NCBI GenBank assembly: GCA_963662525.1
Contig: OY759717.1
Span: 1,116,001 to 1,180,000 of the forward strand
Source of the DNA: CAZSDU01 sp963662525
Lineage (GTDB): Bacteria > Bacteroidota > Bacteroidia > Bacteroidales > FEN-979
Direction: 5' to 3'
Length of the DNA stretch: 64,000 nucleotides
Numbering within the stretch: the first letter of the stretch is position 1; every line of letters begins with the position of its first letter. A model generated the notes under the pieces. It ran no database searches and was not told the DNA's origin. It saw only the letters and a program-made list of their open reading frames with translations. Position numbers and translations under genes: made by a program. Of this stretch, positions 26,554-36,024 are shown in pieces.

Positions 26554-27411
26554 CTAGTAATTAACCGGATCAACCTTCTTCTTTACGGCGTGTAAAATTT
26601 CATTGGTCGTTGCATCTGAAATGTATGCCAGTACAGAGCAATGTTCTGCAACCCAGGCTTCATTCATGTGAAAGGAATAGGTTTTAGACACAGCTACATT
26701 GACATCCGCAGAAGTGGAAAGTTCATCACCCCAAATACTGCTGACATTATCCCTTAACATATCCATGTAAATATAATGCTCAATGACCGGTACGGGTCCG
26801 ACCAGGGGATCGTTGTTTTTTTGCGGAGAAACAATACTGTCTTCAAGGATACATACTGTCAGATTTACAGATCCGGTAATTTTTTCCAAAAATCTGGTAT
26901 CGATTTTTGTGACCAGCATTCTGGATGCATCATCATAACTATTATTCATGCTCATTATGGCAACTTTGGGCAGTTCAACAAAATCCTCCACTGCATTTCC
27001 CCAGTATTTCGGGTTGAGATAAGTATGGTTACCGGAATAGTACCGCCGGTTGATCAAGCCGTAAGGAGCAGACTCGATCTGGTAATAGCTGCTCCAGGTA
27101 TTACCAGCTTCAGTGGTATAGTCGGCTGTAAATTCACCAGTCTGATCGGGAGTGGCAAAATAGGTGGCATGAACGGCCACGACCATCACCTGCCCTGTAT
27201 AAATTTCTTCAAGGTCACGTGCAATTAGTGCTGCACCCGGACAATTAACACATTTATGCCCCGTATAGTCTTCAATGATGACCATCCTCATATTGGTATC
27301 TCCTCCGGCCGGTTGAATTTCGGTATAAGGTTCTTCCAATTTATCACAGGACTGGAATGCGCAAATGGTAATCAATGAAAAAAAGAAAAAAATCTGTTTG
27401 AATATTTTCAT
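26554..27411 (-). CDS. Omp28-family lipoprotein with thioredoxin-like CxxC
   Basis: 285 residues. A lipoprotein signal peptide has Cys22 as acceptor (ICAFQSC). The mature part opens with the Omp28 signature VIIEDYTGHKCVNCPGAA, where Cys54 and Cys57 form a CxxC like that of thioredoxin-fold proteins, followed by an HATYFATPDQTGEF segment. Omp28-type proteins are surface or outer-membrane lipoproteins of Bacteroidota, and many carry T9SS tails; this one has no sorting domain. It is the last gene of a three-gene minus-strand set with DUF6029 and a TlpA-like thioredoxin, which suggests a shared thiol-redox function. Confidence 0.83.
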   Translation of the reverse strand: MKIFKQIFFFFSLITICAFQSCDKLEEPYTEIQPAGGDTNMRMVIIEDYTGHKCVNCPGAALIARDLEEIYTGQVMVVAVHATYFATPDQTGEFTADYTTEAGNTWSSYYQIESAPYGLINRRYYSGNHTYLNPKYWGNAVEDFVELPKVAIMSMNNSYDDASRMLVTKIDTRFLEKITGSVNLTVCILEDSIVSPQKNNDPLVGPVPVIEHYIYMDMLRDNVSSIWGDELSTSADVNVAVSKTYSFHMNEAWVAEHCSVLAYISDATTNEILHAVKKKVDPVNY

Positions 27412-27433
27412 TTTATGTTTGAATTACGGATCA

Positions 27434-29146
27434 TTAAAAACTGCTTGTAATTGTAAGGGTCATCCCGGTTGAAGCCGGAACATACCTGCAGACACCTCCC
27501 ACGCAAAGTATTCCTTCGCGCTGTCTTCCATACGACAAGGCAATTCGGGTTGTATTATGGATAAATCCAGCACTTACGAGATAATAATGAAGCTGCTGAG
27601 AGGCTACCGAATTTCCGAAATTCCATTGGTCCTGAACAGAAAAAAACCATTGTGGTGAGATGGTAAGCTCCAGTAACCCTGCAACCCAGTTACCTTTATC
27701 CTGCTTGGTAAACAATCCCTGGAGTTCACCCCTCAGGGAGTATTTTTTAGTTATATTATAGGTCAGGTCGACGACTCCGGTATTGGAATATATGGTACCG
27801 TATTCCTGGTTATGTCCTTCCACCACATCCTTATTGTAAGTGATGTAATAATAGGCAAAAATACCTTTCCATTTTTTTCCGAATTTCTTGGTAACTTCTA
27901 AATTGGCGTCCTGATAATAAACCTCTTTTCCGATTTTAAAAAATGAAGATTTATAGCCTAAGGTTCCTGTTTGTCCGACGATGGTCGAATCATTCAATGC
28001 CGTCTTGCTGATCCCGTTAACCTGTGAAAAATTAGCACTGATATTCAGTCCTGTTTTTCCGCCGATTTTCGAATTCTTTTTAATTTTAAGTGTCAGGCTG
28101 CCGGCGAAACCAAATTCACCTGTAGGCTGTGTGGCATAAGGATACATGGCAGACAGAGCATAGGAGTGTTCGGTGGTCACAGAAGGGAGATAGTTAATAT
28201 CCAGGGCATTGTTGGTAACAGTACGATCAGATTTATAACTCATGTTATCGATACGTTTTGCCATCAGCGAAACTCCGAGTCCTTTGGTAGAATATGACAT
28301 ACTTGCAAACAAGGCATCTCCATTCTTGTAGATATAATTATTCATGGCCGAAGGATCATTGATCTTATAAGCATATTCGGTATAAAGGTTAAATCCACTG
28401 ATATTCAGATTTACTCGTCCGCCGTATGTGGCTACATTCTCAGGAAGTTTCAGGGTATATAATTGATGATTTTCAACAAAACTGGTGTATTTCCCTTTCT
28501 GGTAATCGCTCACAAAGCTGCCCCCCAATGTCAGTTTTACTTTTGAGCCGGACAGGCTGGGAAACATATCGTTCAGATAAAAATCAGCATCGAATCCTTT
28601 GACGATACCCCGGTTATTATCTTTATAGGGGACCCAGTAATTACGCTGTACTCCATAAACCCCTTTGAGGGTAATCCCATTGATTGGCATGAATTTCACC
28701 CTTAACCCCCGGAGTGAATTATCATAACCCAGCGTCCACTCCTGATATGTCCTGAACATCATTCCGTTACCAAACTGCTCATAAAAATTCCCAGCAGTAA
28801 TATCAATCATATCCGTCTTATATCTGACGAACCAATAAGGAACTCCTAAACCATCGTACTGGATATCGTATCCGATGAGGGGAGGAAGATAGGCTTCAAA
28901 TCTCATACCAGCAGTAAAGTTCCCCAGTGTATAATTTACTTCCATGAATCCATTCATACGGATATACTTCCCGTCGAGTGTGGAATCAGTGATACCCATT
29001 TTTGAGTCGTTCAGATAATATGCGGCATCGGTCTGAAAACTACCGCTAACACTGCTATTTTTTAAAATATCCTGGCCGAGGGATGCCAAAGGCATAAACA
29101 GACAAGGGAGGGCCAGTCGGATAAAAAGGCGGGTAAACTTTTTCAA
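27434..29146 (-). CDS. DUF6029 family outer-membrane beta-barrel-like protein
   Basis: 570 residues with signal peptide (about 1-24) and many short amphipathic beta strands ending in an aromatic C-terminus (TSSF), as in outer-membrane barrels. The N-terminal GSFQTDAAYYLNDS region and the ITAGNFYEQFGNGMMFRTYQ segment match what I recognise as DUF6029, a family often found next to Omp28/thioredoxin genes in Bacteroidota. Function unknown. It starts 17 bases after the TlpA-like gene and ends 22 bases before the Omp28-like gene. Confidence 0.75.
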   Translation of the reverse strand: MKKFTRLFIRLALPCLFMPLASLGQDILKNSSVSGSFQTDAAYYLNDSKMGITDSTLDGKYIRMNGFMEVNYTLGNFTAGMRFEAYLPPLIGYDIQYDGLGVPYWFVRYKTDMIDITAGNFYEQFGNGMMFRTYQEWTLGYDNSLRGLRVKFMPINGITLKGVYGVQRNYWVPYKDNNRGIVKGFDADFYLNDMFPSLSGSKVKLTLGGSFVSDYQKGKYTSFVENHQLYTLKLPENVATYGGRVNLNISGFNLYTEYAYKINDPSAMNNYIYKNGDALFASMSYSTKGLGVSLMAKRIDNMSYKSDRTVTNNALDINYLPSVTTEHSYALSAMYPYATQPTGEFGFAGSLTLKIKKNSKIGGKTGLNISANFSQVNGISKTALNDSTIVGQTGTLGYKSSFFKIGKEVYYQDANLEVTKKFGKKWKGIFAYYYITYNKDVVEGHNQEYGTIYSNTGVVDLTYNITKKYSLRGELQGLFTKQDKGNWVAGLLELTISPQWFFSVQDQWNFGNSVASQQLHYYLVSAGFIHNTTRIALSYGRQREGILCVGGVCRYVPASTGMTLTITSSF

Positions 29147-29163
29147 GATATATTCTTTTTGGA

Positions 29164-29691
29164 TTATTTAATGTCTTCTCCCCTATTCAGCTTTCTGACC
29201 AGTTCAATCAGATCAAGTTCGCTGCCTTCAGCAAAGGAAGTATGCTGCCATACTATTTCACCTTTACCATTGATAAGGAAAGTATGTGGTATCGGGCCAA
29301 CACTCATGGCACGTTTAAAGTCACCATTGGGATCGCGCAACACAACGTATTCCCATGCTTTTCCATTAACCAGGGGTTCGACCTGCTGGGTGGAGCGGGC
29401 GTCATCACAGGAAACAGCATATAACTTTACCCCTGTTTCCTTGACCCATTCTTCATAAACATCATTGATGGCAGTTAACTCCTTGATGCAGGGCTTACAC
29501 CAGGTTGCCCAGAAACTGATAATCACTGGTTTCCCGTCATTGTTGATATTTTCCGTTTTAAAAGGATCTCCCTTAATATCTTTAATAGTGACATTTGGAA
29601 TTACTTTGTTCTTTAAAGGATTTAAATTTCCCTGGGCAAATCCAGCATGAATAAGGATAAGCAGAAGTGCTGTCAACCAAATTTTTTTCAT
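29164..29691 (-). CDS. TlpA/ResA-like periplasmic thioredoxin
   Basis: 175 residues. Signal peptide to about residue 20, then a thioredoxin fold with WATWCKPC (Cys65, Cys68) and the cis-proline region GPIPHTFLI. Membrane- or periplasm-exposed TlpA proteins reduce or exchange disulfides of exported proteins. As first gene of the set with DUF6029 and Omp28-like genes, it is the likely redox partner of the CxxC in the Omp28-like lipoprotein (inference). Confidence 0.88.
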   Translation of the reverse strand: MKKIWLTALLLILIHAGFAQGNLNPLKNKVIPNVTIKDIKGDPFKTENINNDGKPVIISFWATWCKPCIKELTAINDVYEEWVKETGVKLYAVSCDDARSTQQVEPLVNGKAWEYVVLRDPNGDFKRAMSVGPIPHTFLINGKGEIVWQHTSFAEGSELDLIELVRKLNRGEDIK

Positions 29692-29728
29692 AGCGCTGTT
29701 AAGTAAATAACCTTACAAAATTATAAAA

Positions 29729-30709
29729 TCAGGAGATATAAACCTCAAGTAACCTGCAATTTGGATTGGGTATAAGTAAGAAATCTCCGAGAACGGCTGG
29801 GATGAGGATCGTTTCTCCCGTTTTGACAGATATTTTGTCAAGGTTATACCTTATTTCCATACTCCCTCCGACACAAACATACAGGACAAAGGAATCCAGG
29901 AAAGTATAATCCTTTTCCAGGGGTTTATTAAAGTCCAGGATATTGGTAGTGAAGCATGGTGTATCCACCAGGTTAACAGGTTTATTTAAAACTTTTTGGT
30001 AATTTGTACGGTAAGCATCATGAAAATGAAAATCAATGGCGTCAAGCGCAAGATCGGTATGTAAATCCCTGCTTTTCCCTTGTTTATCAACCCTGTTCCA
30101 ATCAAAGATCCGGTATGTTGTATCGGCTGTCTGCTGAATTTCAGCAAGCAGGATGCCAGGACCGAGAGCATGAATACGTCCGGCTGGAATATAGAACACG
30201 TCTCCCGGACTAACTTTTTCCTCGTTAAGTATTTTTTTTAACTGATTTTTACCCATCGCATTCAGGTACTGCTCACGGTTCATCTCCTGGTTAAAACCAG
30301 CATAAAGACAGGCTTCAGGACTGGCATCCAGGACATACCACATTTCCGTTTTCCCGTTTCCGATCTTCCGGCGGGCGGCAAGGGCATCATCAGGATGTAC
30401 CTGGACAGAAAGATAATCGTTGGCATCAATGAATTTAACCAGGATTGGAAAAGTATCCGGATACCTGGCGAATACTTTTTCACCCATCAGATCATCCATA
30501 TATACTTCAAGGATTTCATTGAGATTATTTCCTTTCAGGTAACCATTGCTAACCATGGTTTGTGATCCCGCCACCCCGGATAATACCCAGGCTTCTCCAC
30601 AGTTTGGCAAAGGCGAGAAATCCAATCCCAGCCTTGTTTTAATCTTTTGTCCACCCCAGATTTTTTCTTTAAATACCGGTTGGAATTTCAAAGGATACAT
30701 GTTATTCAT
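29729..30709 (-). CDS. manA: Mannose-6-phosphate isomerase, class I
   Basis: 326 residues of the short bacterial type I phosphomannose isomerase. It begins YPLKFQPVFKEKIWGG, has the zinc ligands in SVQVHPDD and KTEMWYVL, the GRIHALGPG segment and the QQTADTTYRIFDWNR signature. It interconverts mannose-6-phosphate and fructose-6-phosphate, feeding GDP-mannose or fucose synthesis for surface glycans. Two candidate start codons (30709 and 30700) differ by three residues; the internal one gives the more usual N-terminus. Confidence 0.92.
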   Translation of the reverse strand: MNNMYPLKFQPVFKEKIWGGQKIKTRLGLDFSPLPNCGEAWVLSGVAGSQTMVSNGYLKGNNLNEILEVYMDDLMGEKVFARYPDTFPILVKFIDANDYLSVQVHPDDALAARRKIGNGKTEMWYVLDASPEACLYAGFNQEMNREQYLNAMGKNQLKKILNEEKVSPGDVFYIPAGRIHALGPGILLAEIQQTADTTYRIFDWNRVDKQGKSRDLHTDLALDAIDFHFHDAYRTNYQKVLNKPVNLVDTPCFTTNILDFNKPLEKDYTFLDSFVLYVCVGGSMEIRYNLDKISVKTGETILIPAVLGDFLLIPNPNCRLLEVYIS

Positions 30710-30741
30710 CAGAAAAGAATTATGCTGTCAAAGAATCTGAG

Positions 30742-30749
30742 TAAATTTG
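30742..30749 (+). promoter_or_regulatory. Candidate -7 box of the LOG-family gene
   Basis: TAAATTTG (TAnnTTTG) lies 34 bases upstream of the ATG at 30784. No good -33 element seen. Confidence 0.35.
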
Positions 30750-30783
30750 AAAGTTATTACTCAAACAAAATTAAGGAAATTAA

Positions 30784-31377
30784 ATGATTAAGACCATTTG
30801 CGTTTTTTGTGGATCCAGTACCGGGGGAAATACTGAATATTCAAAGGCGGCAGAGCGGCTGGCAACTTTTTTTCTCAGGGAGCATATCTCCCTGGTATAT
30901 GGAGGTGCCAATGTTGGCTTGATGCGTATTTTAGCTGATACAATGCTTGAATCAGGAGGAAAAGTTATTGGGGTCATGCCTCAATCGTTGGTTGAAAAGG
31001 AGGTTGCCTATGCCGGACTAACGGAAATGCATATTGTTGGCGGAATGCAGGAACGAAAAGCATTAATGGCAGATCTGTCGGATGCCTTCATTGCCCTTCC
31101 GGGTGCTTACGGAACCCTGGACGAACTTTTCGAAGTACTTACCTGGAATCAACTTGGAATTATCAATAAGCCTGTTGGCTTACTCAATATCCATGGGTTT
31201 TTTAACCCTTTGCTTTCCCTGCTGGATCATGCAGTCGATGAAAAATTTCTCAGGCCTGAACACCGGAATATCCTGATCATGGAAGATGATGAAGAAGTTC
31301 TGCTGACTCGATTGAGAAAATTTGAACCCGTCACTGCTGAGAAATGGATTGAAAGACTAAAACAGGGGAAGATCTGA
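30784..31377 (+). CDS. LOG-family protein (TIGR00730; nucleoside 5'-monophosphate phosphoribohydrolase-like)
   Basis: 197 residues with the Rossmann-like LOG fold: TICVFCGSSTG at the N-terminus, LVYGGANVGLM, ERKALMADLSDAFIALPG. Family members release the base from cytokinin-type or purine nucleoside monophosphates. The conserved PGGxGTxxE motif reads PGAYGTLDE here, with Ala in place of the second Gly; the catalytic Glu is kept. It is monocistronic or followed by the kinase gene 47 bases later. Confidence 0.85.
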   Translation: MIKTICVFCGSSTGGNTEYSKAAERLATFFLREHISLVYGGANVGLMRILADTMLESGGKVIGVMPQSLVEKEVAYAGLTEMHIVGGMQERKALMADLSDAFIALPGAYGTLDELFEVLTWNQLGIINKPVGLLNIHGFFNPLLSLLDHAVDEKFLRPEHRNILIMEDDEEVLLTRLRKFEPVTAEKWIERLKQGKI

Positions 31378-31424
31378 TGCGGGAATGCAGATCATTAAAA
31401 TTAGTTTAAAGCTTACTATTTAAT

Positions 31425-31982
31425 ATGCTGATTGTAGGAATAACAGGAACACTTGGTGCTGGAAAAGGAACCATTGTCGACTACCTGACAGAACAAAGAG
31501 GTTTTATTCATTTTTCGGTACGGGCCTTTCTGCTGGAAGAAATACGCCGGCAGGGGCTTCCCGAAAACCGTGACAGTATGGTGCTTGTCGCAAATGAATT
31601 GCGGCGCCGATACGGGCCATCCTATGTGACTGACCAATTGTTTTTCGAAGCTGAACAGATAGGAAAGAATTGTGTCATCGAGAGTATCAGGACGCCCGGG
31701 GAGGTTTTTTCGTTACGAGAAAAAGGGAATTTTTTTCTGTTTGCCGTGGATGCCCGACCTGAAACACGTTACCATCGAATTCAACTCAGGCAATCCGAAA
31801 CCGATGAAATCTCTTACGCGACTTTCCTGGAGAATGAGAAGAGGGAAATGAGTACGAGCGATCCCAACAAGCAAAACCTGGCAGAATGCAAAAACCTGGC
31901 AGATTACATTTTCACCAATGATGCAAAAAAAGAGGACCTTTTCCTTGAAGTGGAAAAGGTCCTCAGCCTGATCATGTTATAA
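31425..31982 (+). CDS. P-loop kinase, nucleotide- or dephospho-CoA-kinase-like
   Basis: 185 residues. Walker A GTLGAGKGT (8-16) and a helix/lid organisation like NMP and dephospho-CoA kinases, with the strand CVIESIRTPGEV as substrate-binding element and a short lid region with RYHRIQLRQSE. It resembles the archaeal UPF0200/dephospho-CoA-kinase-like group more than bacterial CoaE, but I cannot fix the substrate. The last 58 bases carry a strong hairpin that looks like the terminator of the convergent gene; the stop codon is 3 bases from that gene's stop. Confidence 0.6.
   Translation: MLIVGITGTLGAGKGTIVDYLTEQRGFIHFSVRAFLLEEIRRQGLPENRDSMVLVANELRRRYGPSYVTDQLFFEAEQIGKNCVIESIRTPGEVFSLREKGNFFLFAVDARPETRYHRIQLRQSETDEISYATFLENEKREMSTSDPNKQNLAECKNLADYIFTNDAKKEDLFLEVEKVLSLIML
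31925..31964 (-). terminator. Rho-independent terminator of the BACON gene, inside the kinase coding sequence
   Basis: A perfect 13-bp stem GAGGACCTTTTCC/GGAAAAGGTCCTC with a 7-base loop, preceded on the plus strand by seven A (31925-31931), which is a T-run after the hairpin on the minus strand. It lies just beyond the minus-strand stop at 31986 and inside the last codons of the plus-strand kinase gene. Confidence 0.8.
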
Positions 31983-31985
31983 TGA

Positions 31986-34900
31986 TTACCTTGAAATCAT
32001 CAGTTTACGGGTCAAGAGGCTATTTTCCGTTTTAATCTTCATCATGTAAGCTCCCTGAGGGGATGCTGAAAGATCGAATTCAAATTCTTTTTCTCCGCTG
32101 CCAATCTTCGAGGCAACAACTTTTCCGGCATAATCAAGGATATTGATTTCAAGGATCATATTCCTGGTTTGATCGTTTACCACTTTGAATATACCCCTGG
32201 CAGGATTTGGATAAATACGTATTCCTTCGGAACTAGGCTCACCGACAGAAACTGAAGAAGGAGACTGGGTGACTGTAACAGGAATCGAAGTGAGTCCGGT
32301 TACGGATACTGTTATGGTTGCAATTCTCTCATCTTCCGTAGGATTAGCGGTATAATTCGCGAGAATAGTCCCGTTCCCTGACCCGGAGCCGTTGATTGTA
32401 CACCAGGGAGCATCACTTACCGCCGACCAGATAGTATTTGAAGTAACTGAAAAGTCGGTCGACCCCGCATTTGAATTCACATTCCGATTAGCAGGTTGAA
32501 CAGCCAGGGTAGCTGCCGCTCCGGCCTGTGTAACGGTTACGCTGATGGGTGACAAACCCGATACCGTCACGGTAAGTATTGCAATACGAGATGTGACCGA
32601 GGCATTTTCAGTGAAGGTAGCATTCATCAAACCACTTCCGTAACCCGAAGAAGTCGGCGTACACCACCCGGCATCACTTGTCACTGTCCAGGAGGAGTTT
32701 GAAGTCACGGTAAAGTTCGTACTTCCAGCCTGGGCGGCAACATTCTGGTTGGAAGGTTCAACATTTAAAGCAGGTGCCGCAGCTGCCTGTGTAACTGTCA
32801 CTGTAACCGGAGGGAGACCACTCACTGTAACAGTCAGGGTCGCGATGCGTGAAGTTGTTACAGTATTTTCTTCATAAACAGCATCAAAAGTAGCATTTCC
32901 GCTTCCGGAAGACGGATTGGGAACACACCATGACATATTGCTTGATACGGTCCAGCTTGTATTTGAAGTTACATTAAAAGTGACAAAACCACCCGGAGGA
33001 TTTACGTTCTGATTCGAAGGTACGACTGAAAGTGTTGGTGCTGCCCCGGCCTGAGTAACAGTGACTGTTTGAGGAGGTAGTCCGGCAACAGTAATGGTCA
33101 GTGTAGCAACCCGTGATGTGGTCGAAACATTTTCAGTGTAGGTAGCTGCAATTGTTCCATTTCCTGATCCGGAGGTTGTTGGTGTACACCAGGTCATATC
33201 GCTGATAACTGTCCAGCTCGTATTGGATGTCACCGTGAAGTTCGTTGATCCAGCAGGTGAAGTAACATTCTGGTTCGAGGGTGTAACAGCCAGGGTCGCA
33301 CCTCCGGTTCCGGTGATCTGGACGTCATCGATAGCCCAGTAATAAGCATAGGTTCCGGTATAATTCCACTTGAATTTAACCTGCGACTGCCCAGCGACGG
33401 CGTTCACAGCCTGGTTGAATGTAACCGGATTGGCTGAAGAAGTAGTTGTATAGGTCTGAATTAAGGTCCAGTTCGTTCCTCCGTCAATGCTATAGGACAG
33501 AGATCCTGAAGATCCTGACCATGAAAGAAAATAATGTTTAAACTGCAAGTTTACTGCAGTGTAGGCAGATAAGTTTAAAAGCGGGGTCAGCAAATCTGCA
33601 TTTTGTGAATTTCCGGAGCCATATGCATCGCTGTTCAGGTAGGCATAATTTCCAGTGAGATTCGGATTTGGTGATTGCCCAGTGATCACACCAAATTGCC
33701 AGATTTGCCCATTGCTCTGATGATCAACCTGTGACCAGCATCCCGGTATGCTGGCTGTTGTAAATGATTCATTGAACGGCAGGGTATAAATACCACAAAG
33801 GGTAGTGAAAGTAATATCATTCCCGTAGAAGGTTCCATTTGTATTTGTCGCGTATGCCCTTACATGGTAAGTCGTATTGGAGGTAAGACCGGTGAGGGAG
33901 CTGATAAAGGTTCCTACTCCGGATCCATCTGTTGTATGGTTTCCGCTGATTGTCGGGTTTGCGGCTGTACCCCAGCACACCCCGCGTGCGGTGACCGTAT
34001 ATCCTCCATCATACAAGACACTGCCTCCTGAGGTTGCAGTTGTCAGGGTTATGGCAGAGGCCGCCGTGGTTGTCACTCCCGCAGCACCAGGAGTAACCGT
34101 CATATCATTACCATTGGTAGTTCCATCACTGTTCACCCCGACCAGTCTGAAATGGTAAGTGGTACCTGCCGTAAGTCCTCCAATATTGGCGCTCACGGCA
34201 ATATTGCTGGTCCCCGACCCGGCACTTAAAGTAGTCGTGGTATTTCCATAGCTCACCGTAGTGCCCCATTGAAAATAATAAGTACTGGCCAATCCGTTGG
34301 GATTGATGGTTCCGTTCAGCGTTGCTGCAGTTCCGGTTACACCGGTTGCAGCCAGGGTGGTGACAGAAGGATTATTGGTGAATTTGAAAGATGCAATACG
34401 TGTTTGCCAGCTGGCAGTTCCTGTCGTCTGAATATATTCTGTAGTAAACCAGAAAGTGAGATCATCTGTCGGATCTACCGACATCCCGCTATAGTCGCCC
34501 CAACGGGCAGATGAACCGGTTTGAGAACCGGTACCATCTTTTATGGTCTGCTCTGCAACTGTCATTTGTCCCAGGGGATCACTGTATCTACGTCCGGTAT
34601 AGCGAATGCTGGGATAAACGGAAGTACTGGCTGAAACTGAATAACCAAGGGCAATATCTCCATTACCATTCATGGCAACACTGCCAACCCAGCGATGAGA
34701 AGCATCAGGAGCATAGGTACCCTGCTGATAAATAGACCATGAACTACCTGTATTACGAAGTTCATACCAGCGGATTCCCGCCTGCCCGGAACCAATGTCC
34801 ACAGTGTGATTCGTTACCATGCTCCGGTAAGTGCCGAAATTCCTGTATTGAAGGCGGAACATCAGGCGGTCTGACAATGATTCCAGTTTCACTGTAGTAC

Positions 34901-35993
34901 TCGGCTGAGGAATACATCTTCCCCTGGTAGCAGTACAGATTTCAGAATCAAAAGTGGCAGTAGTAAGACTTGTGGATTCAGCAAAGGTTGAGTTGGCAGT
35001 ATTTGTCCAGTCAACATGAAATTGCCAAATTTTCAGATAACCATTCGGAGGAGAAGACCAATCGTCAAAATAAGTAAAATAATTGGCTTCATTGGCAACC
35101 GGGGCTGGAGTTCCATCCCAGTCGGAGGGTAACATACTGGAAGGATTTGAAGTTGCTCCCAGATCAAAATAAACCATGCGAGCAGAGGCGTCACCTGTCA
35201 GCATTTTTGAGCGTTCAAAACAATAAGCACCAACACCACCCCAGGCTGTAGCATTATTGATAAACTGGTTGACCGACATGTAATATCCATCAGGCCAAAC
35301 TCCGAATTTAGGATAATCCGGCATTTTATTTCCGGTTTCAAAAACATACCTGTACCAGGATCCAGTAGGATCGTTGGTCTGGGAAATGGCTACCAGTTCA
35401 GCATTCACAGAGTAATTGCTGGTAAGGGCAAATTGCGTAATAATCCAACGAGCCGCTGCCTGGTCGTAGAGGACAACGGGATCACCATCATTCCTTCCAT
35501 TCCAGGGAGCCGGAATACCAGCCCAGATGGTACTTAATGCGGCAGGTCCCAATAAAACTGTTCCTGTTTTTGAATAGACAGCAAAATTGCTGTTGACCAC
35601 CTGAATATATTTATCAAGACTCACATCACCCTGAGTATCAGGAGGATAAACGCCAGAAAGATTCCCAATGCCCTCAAAATTCTGAATGGGACCATTGACT
35701 GCAGGAAAATATGTTCCATCCTGTTTCTGCCAGACGGGATCCTCGTTCATATAGAAATTCGTTCTTGGCGGGTGATTGAATTCATTCATCCCGATTTTAT
35801 TGGCAACTTCACGATCAGGTTCATTCTTTGCTTTCCTGACCTGAATCATCGTCATATTTCTCAAAGGAGGTGTAACATCGGCATAAACTGCCTGTTCAAC
35901 CTTTGTCGGATGATAAACAGAAGTCTGAGCTAACAGACAATCAGAAAAAGCAATGAGGATAATTGTCAGACCTAAATAGAGAAATCGTCTCAT
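31986..35993 (-). CDS. Giant secreted protein: propeller-like N-terminus, FN3-like, MAM-like, four BACON domains, T9SS tail
   Basis: 1335 residues. Signal peptide (about 1-22). The N-terminal 520 residues form a beta-rich domain that starts with the VYPPDTQGDVSLDKYIQVVN segment. Then two FN3-like modules (TVTTLAATGVTGTAATLNG; TTYHVRAYATNTNGTFYG), a MAM/jelly-roll-like domain (CWSQVDHQ..., IDDVQITG), four BACON repeats of about 87 residues (897-1245; each NQNV, SNTSWTV, VTVTQ) and a Por sorting domain (RIYPNPARGIF). BACON domains are tied to carbohydrate or mucin binding, so this looks like a surface adhesin, not an enzyme. A paralogue of the same design lies at 38728; the M6 protease gene lies between. 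Confidence 0.85.
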   Translation of the reverse strand: MRRFLYLGLTIILIAFSDCLLAQTSVYHPTKVEQAVYADVTPPLRNMTMIQVRKAKNEPDREVANKIGMNEFNHPPRTNFYMNEDPVWQKQDGTYFPAVNGPIQNFEGIGNLSGVYPPDTQGDVSLDKYIQVVNSNFAVYSKTGTVLLGPAALSTIWAGIPAPWNGRNDGDPVVLYDQAAARWIITQFALTSNYSVNAELVAISQTNDPTGSWYRYVFETGNKMPDYPKFGVWPDGYYMSVNQFINNATAWGGVGAYCFERSKMLTGDASARMVYFDLGATSNPSSMLPSDWDGTPAPVANEANYFTYFDDWSSPPNGYLKIWQFHVDWTNTANSTFAESTSLTTATFDSEICTATRGRCIPQPSTTVKLESLSDRLMFRLQYRNFGTYRSMVTNHTVDIGSGQAGIRWYELRNTGSSWSIYQQGTYAPDASHRWVGSVAMNGNGDIALGYSVSASTSVYPSIRYTGRRYSDPLGQMTVAEQTIKDGTGSQTGSSARWGDYSGMSVDPTDDLTFWFTTEYIQTTGTASWQTRIASFKFTNNPSVTTLAATGVTGTAATLNGTINPNGLASTYYFQWGTTVSYGNTTTTLSAGSGTSNIAVSANIGGLTAGTTYHFRLVGVNSDGTTNGNDMTVTPGAAGVTTTAASAITLTTATSGGSVLYDGGYTVTARGVCWGTAANPTISGNHTTDGSGVGTFISSLTGLTSNTTYHVRAYATNTNGTFYGNDITFTTLCGIYTLPFNESFTTASIPGCWSQVDHQSNGQIWQFGVITGQSPNPNLTGNYAYLNSDAYGSGNSQNADLLTPLLNLSAYTAVNLQFKHYFLSWSGSSGSLSYSIDGGTNWTLIQTYTTTSSANPVTFNQAVNAVAGQSQVKFKWNYTGTYAYYWAIDDVQITGTGGATLAVTPSNQNVTSPAGSTNFTVTSNTSWTVISDMTWCTPTTSGSGNGTIAATYTENVSTTSRVATLTITVAGLPPQTVTVTQAGAAPTLSVVPSNQNVNPPGGFVTFNVTSNTSWTVSSNMSWCVPNPSSGSGNATFDAVYEENTVTTSRIATLTVTVSGLPPVTVTVTQAAAAPALNVEPSNQNVAAQAGSTNFTVTSNSSWTVTSDAGWCTPTSSGYGSGLMNATFTENASVTSRIAILTVTVSGLSPISVTVTQAGAAATLAVQPANRNVNSNAGSTDFSVTSNTIWSAVSDAPWCTINGSGSGNGTILANYTANPTEDERIATITVSVTGLTSIPVTVTQSPSSVSVGEPSSEGIRIYPNPARGIFKVVNDQTRNMILEINILDYAGKVVASKIGSGEKEFEFDLSASPQGAYMMKIKTENSLLTRKLMISR
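32258..33302 (-). repeat. Four tandem BACON-domain repeats
   Basis: Protein-level repeats of about 260 bp each, recognisable by the recurring NQNV, SWTV, W-C, VTVTQ positions. The copies differ in many codons, so this is an old domain array, not a recent DNA duplication. Confidence 0.8.
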
Positions 35994-36024
35994 AGCAGAT
36001 TTAAATTTAAAAACATGAAATACT

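Noticed and set aside
31371..31393. Hairpin GATCTG/CAGATC at the end of the LOG gene as terminator
   Set aside because: Only 6 bp, with no T-run after it on the plus strand.
32258..33302. Regular 260-bp repeats that could suggest a CRISPR-like or satellite array
   Set aside because: They are coding BACON domains with diverged codons and no spacer/repeat structure; same for 39000-40045.
33877..34158. Similar plus-strand open frames here and at 40607-40885
   Set aside because: They resemble each other only because they are the reverse of the paralogous FN3-like modules in the two BACON giants.
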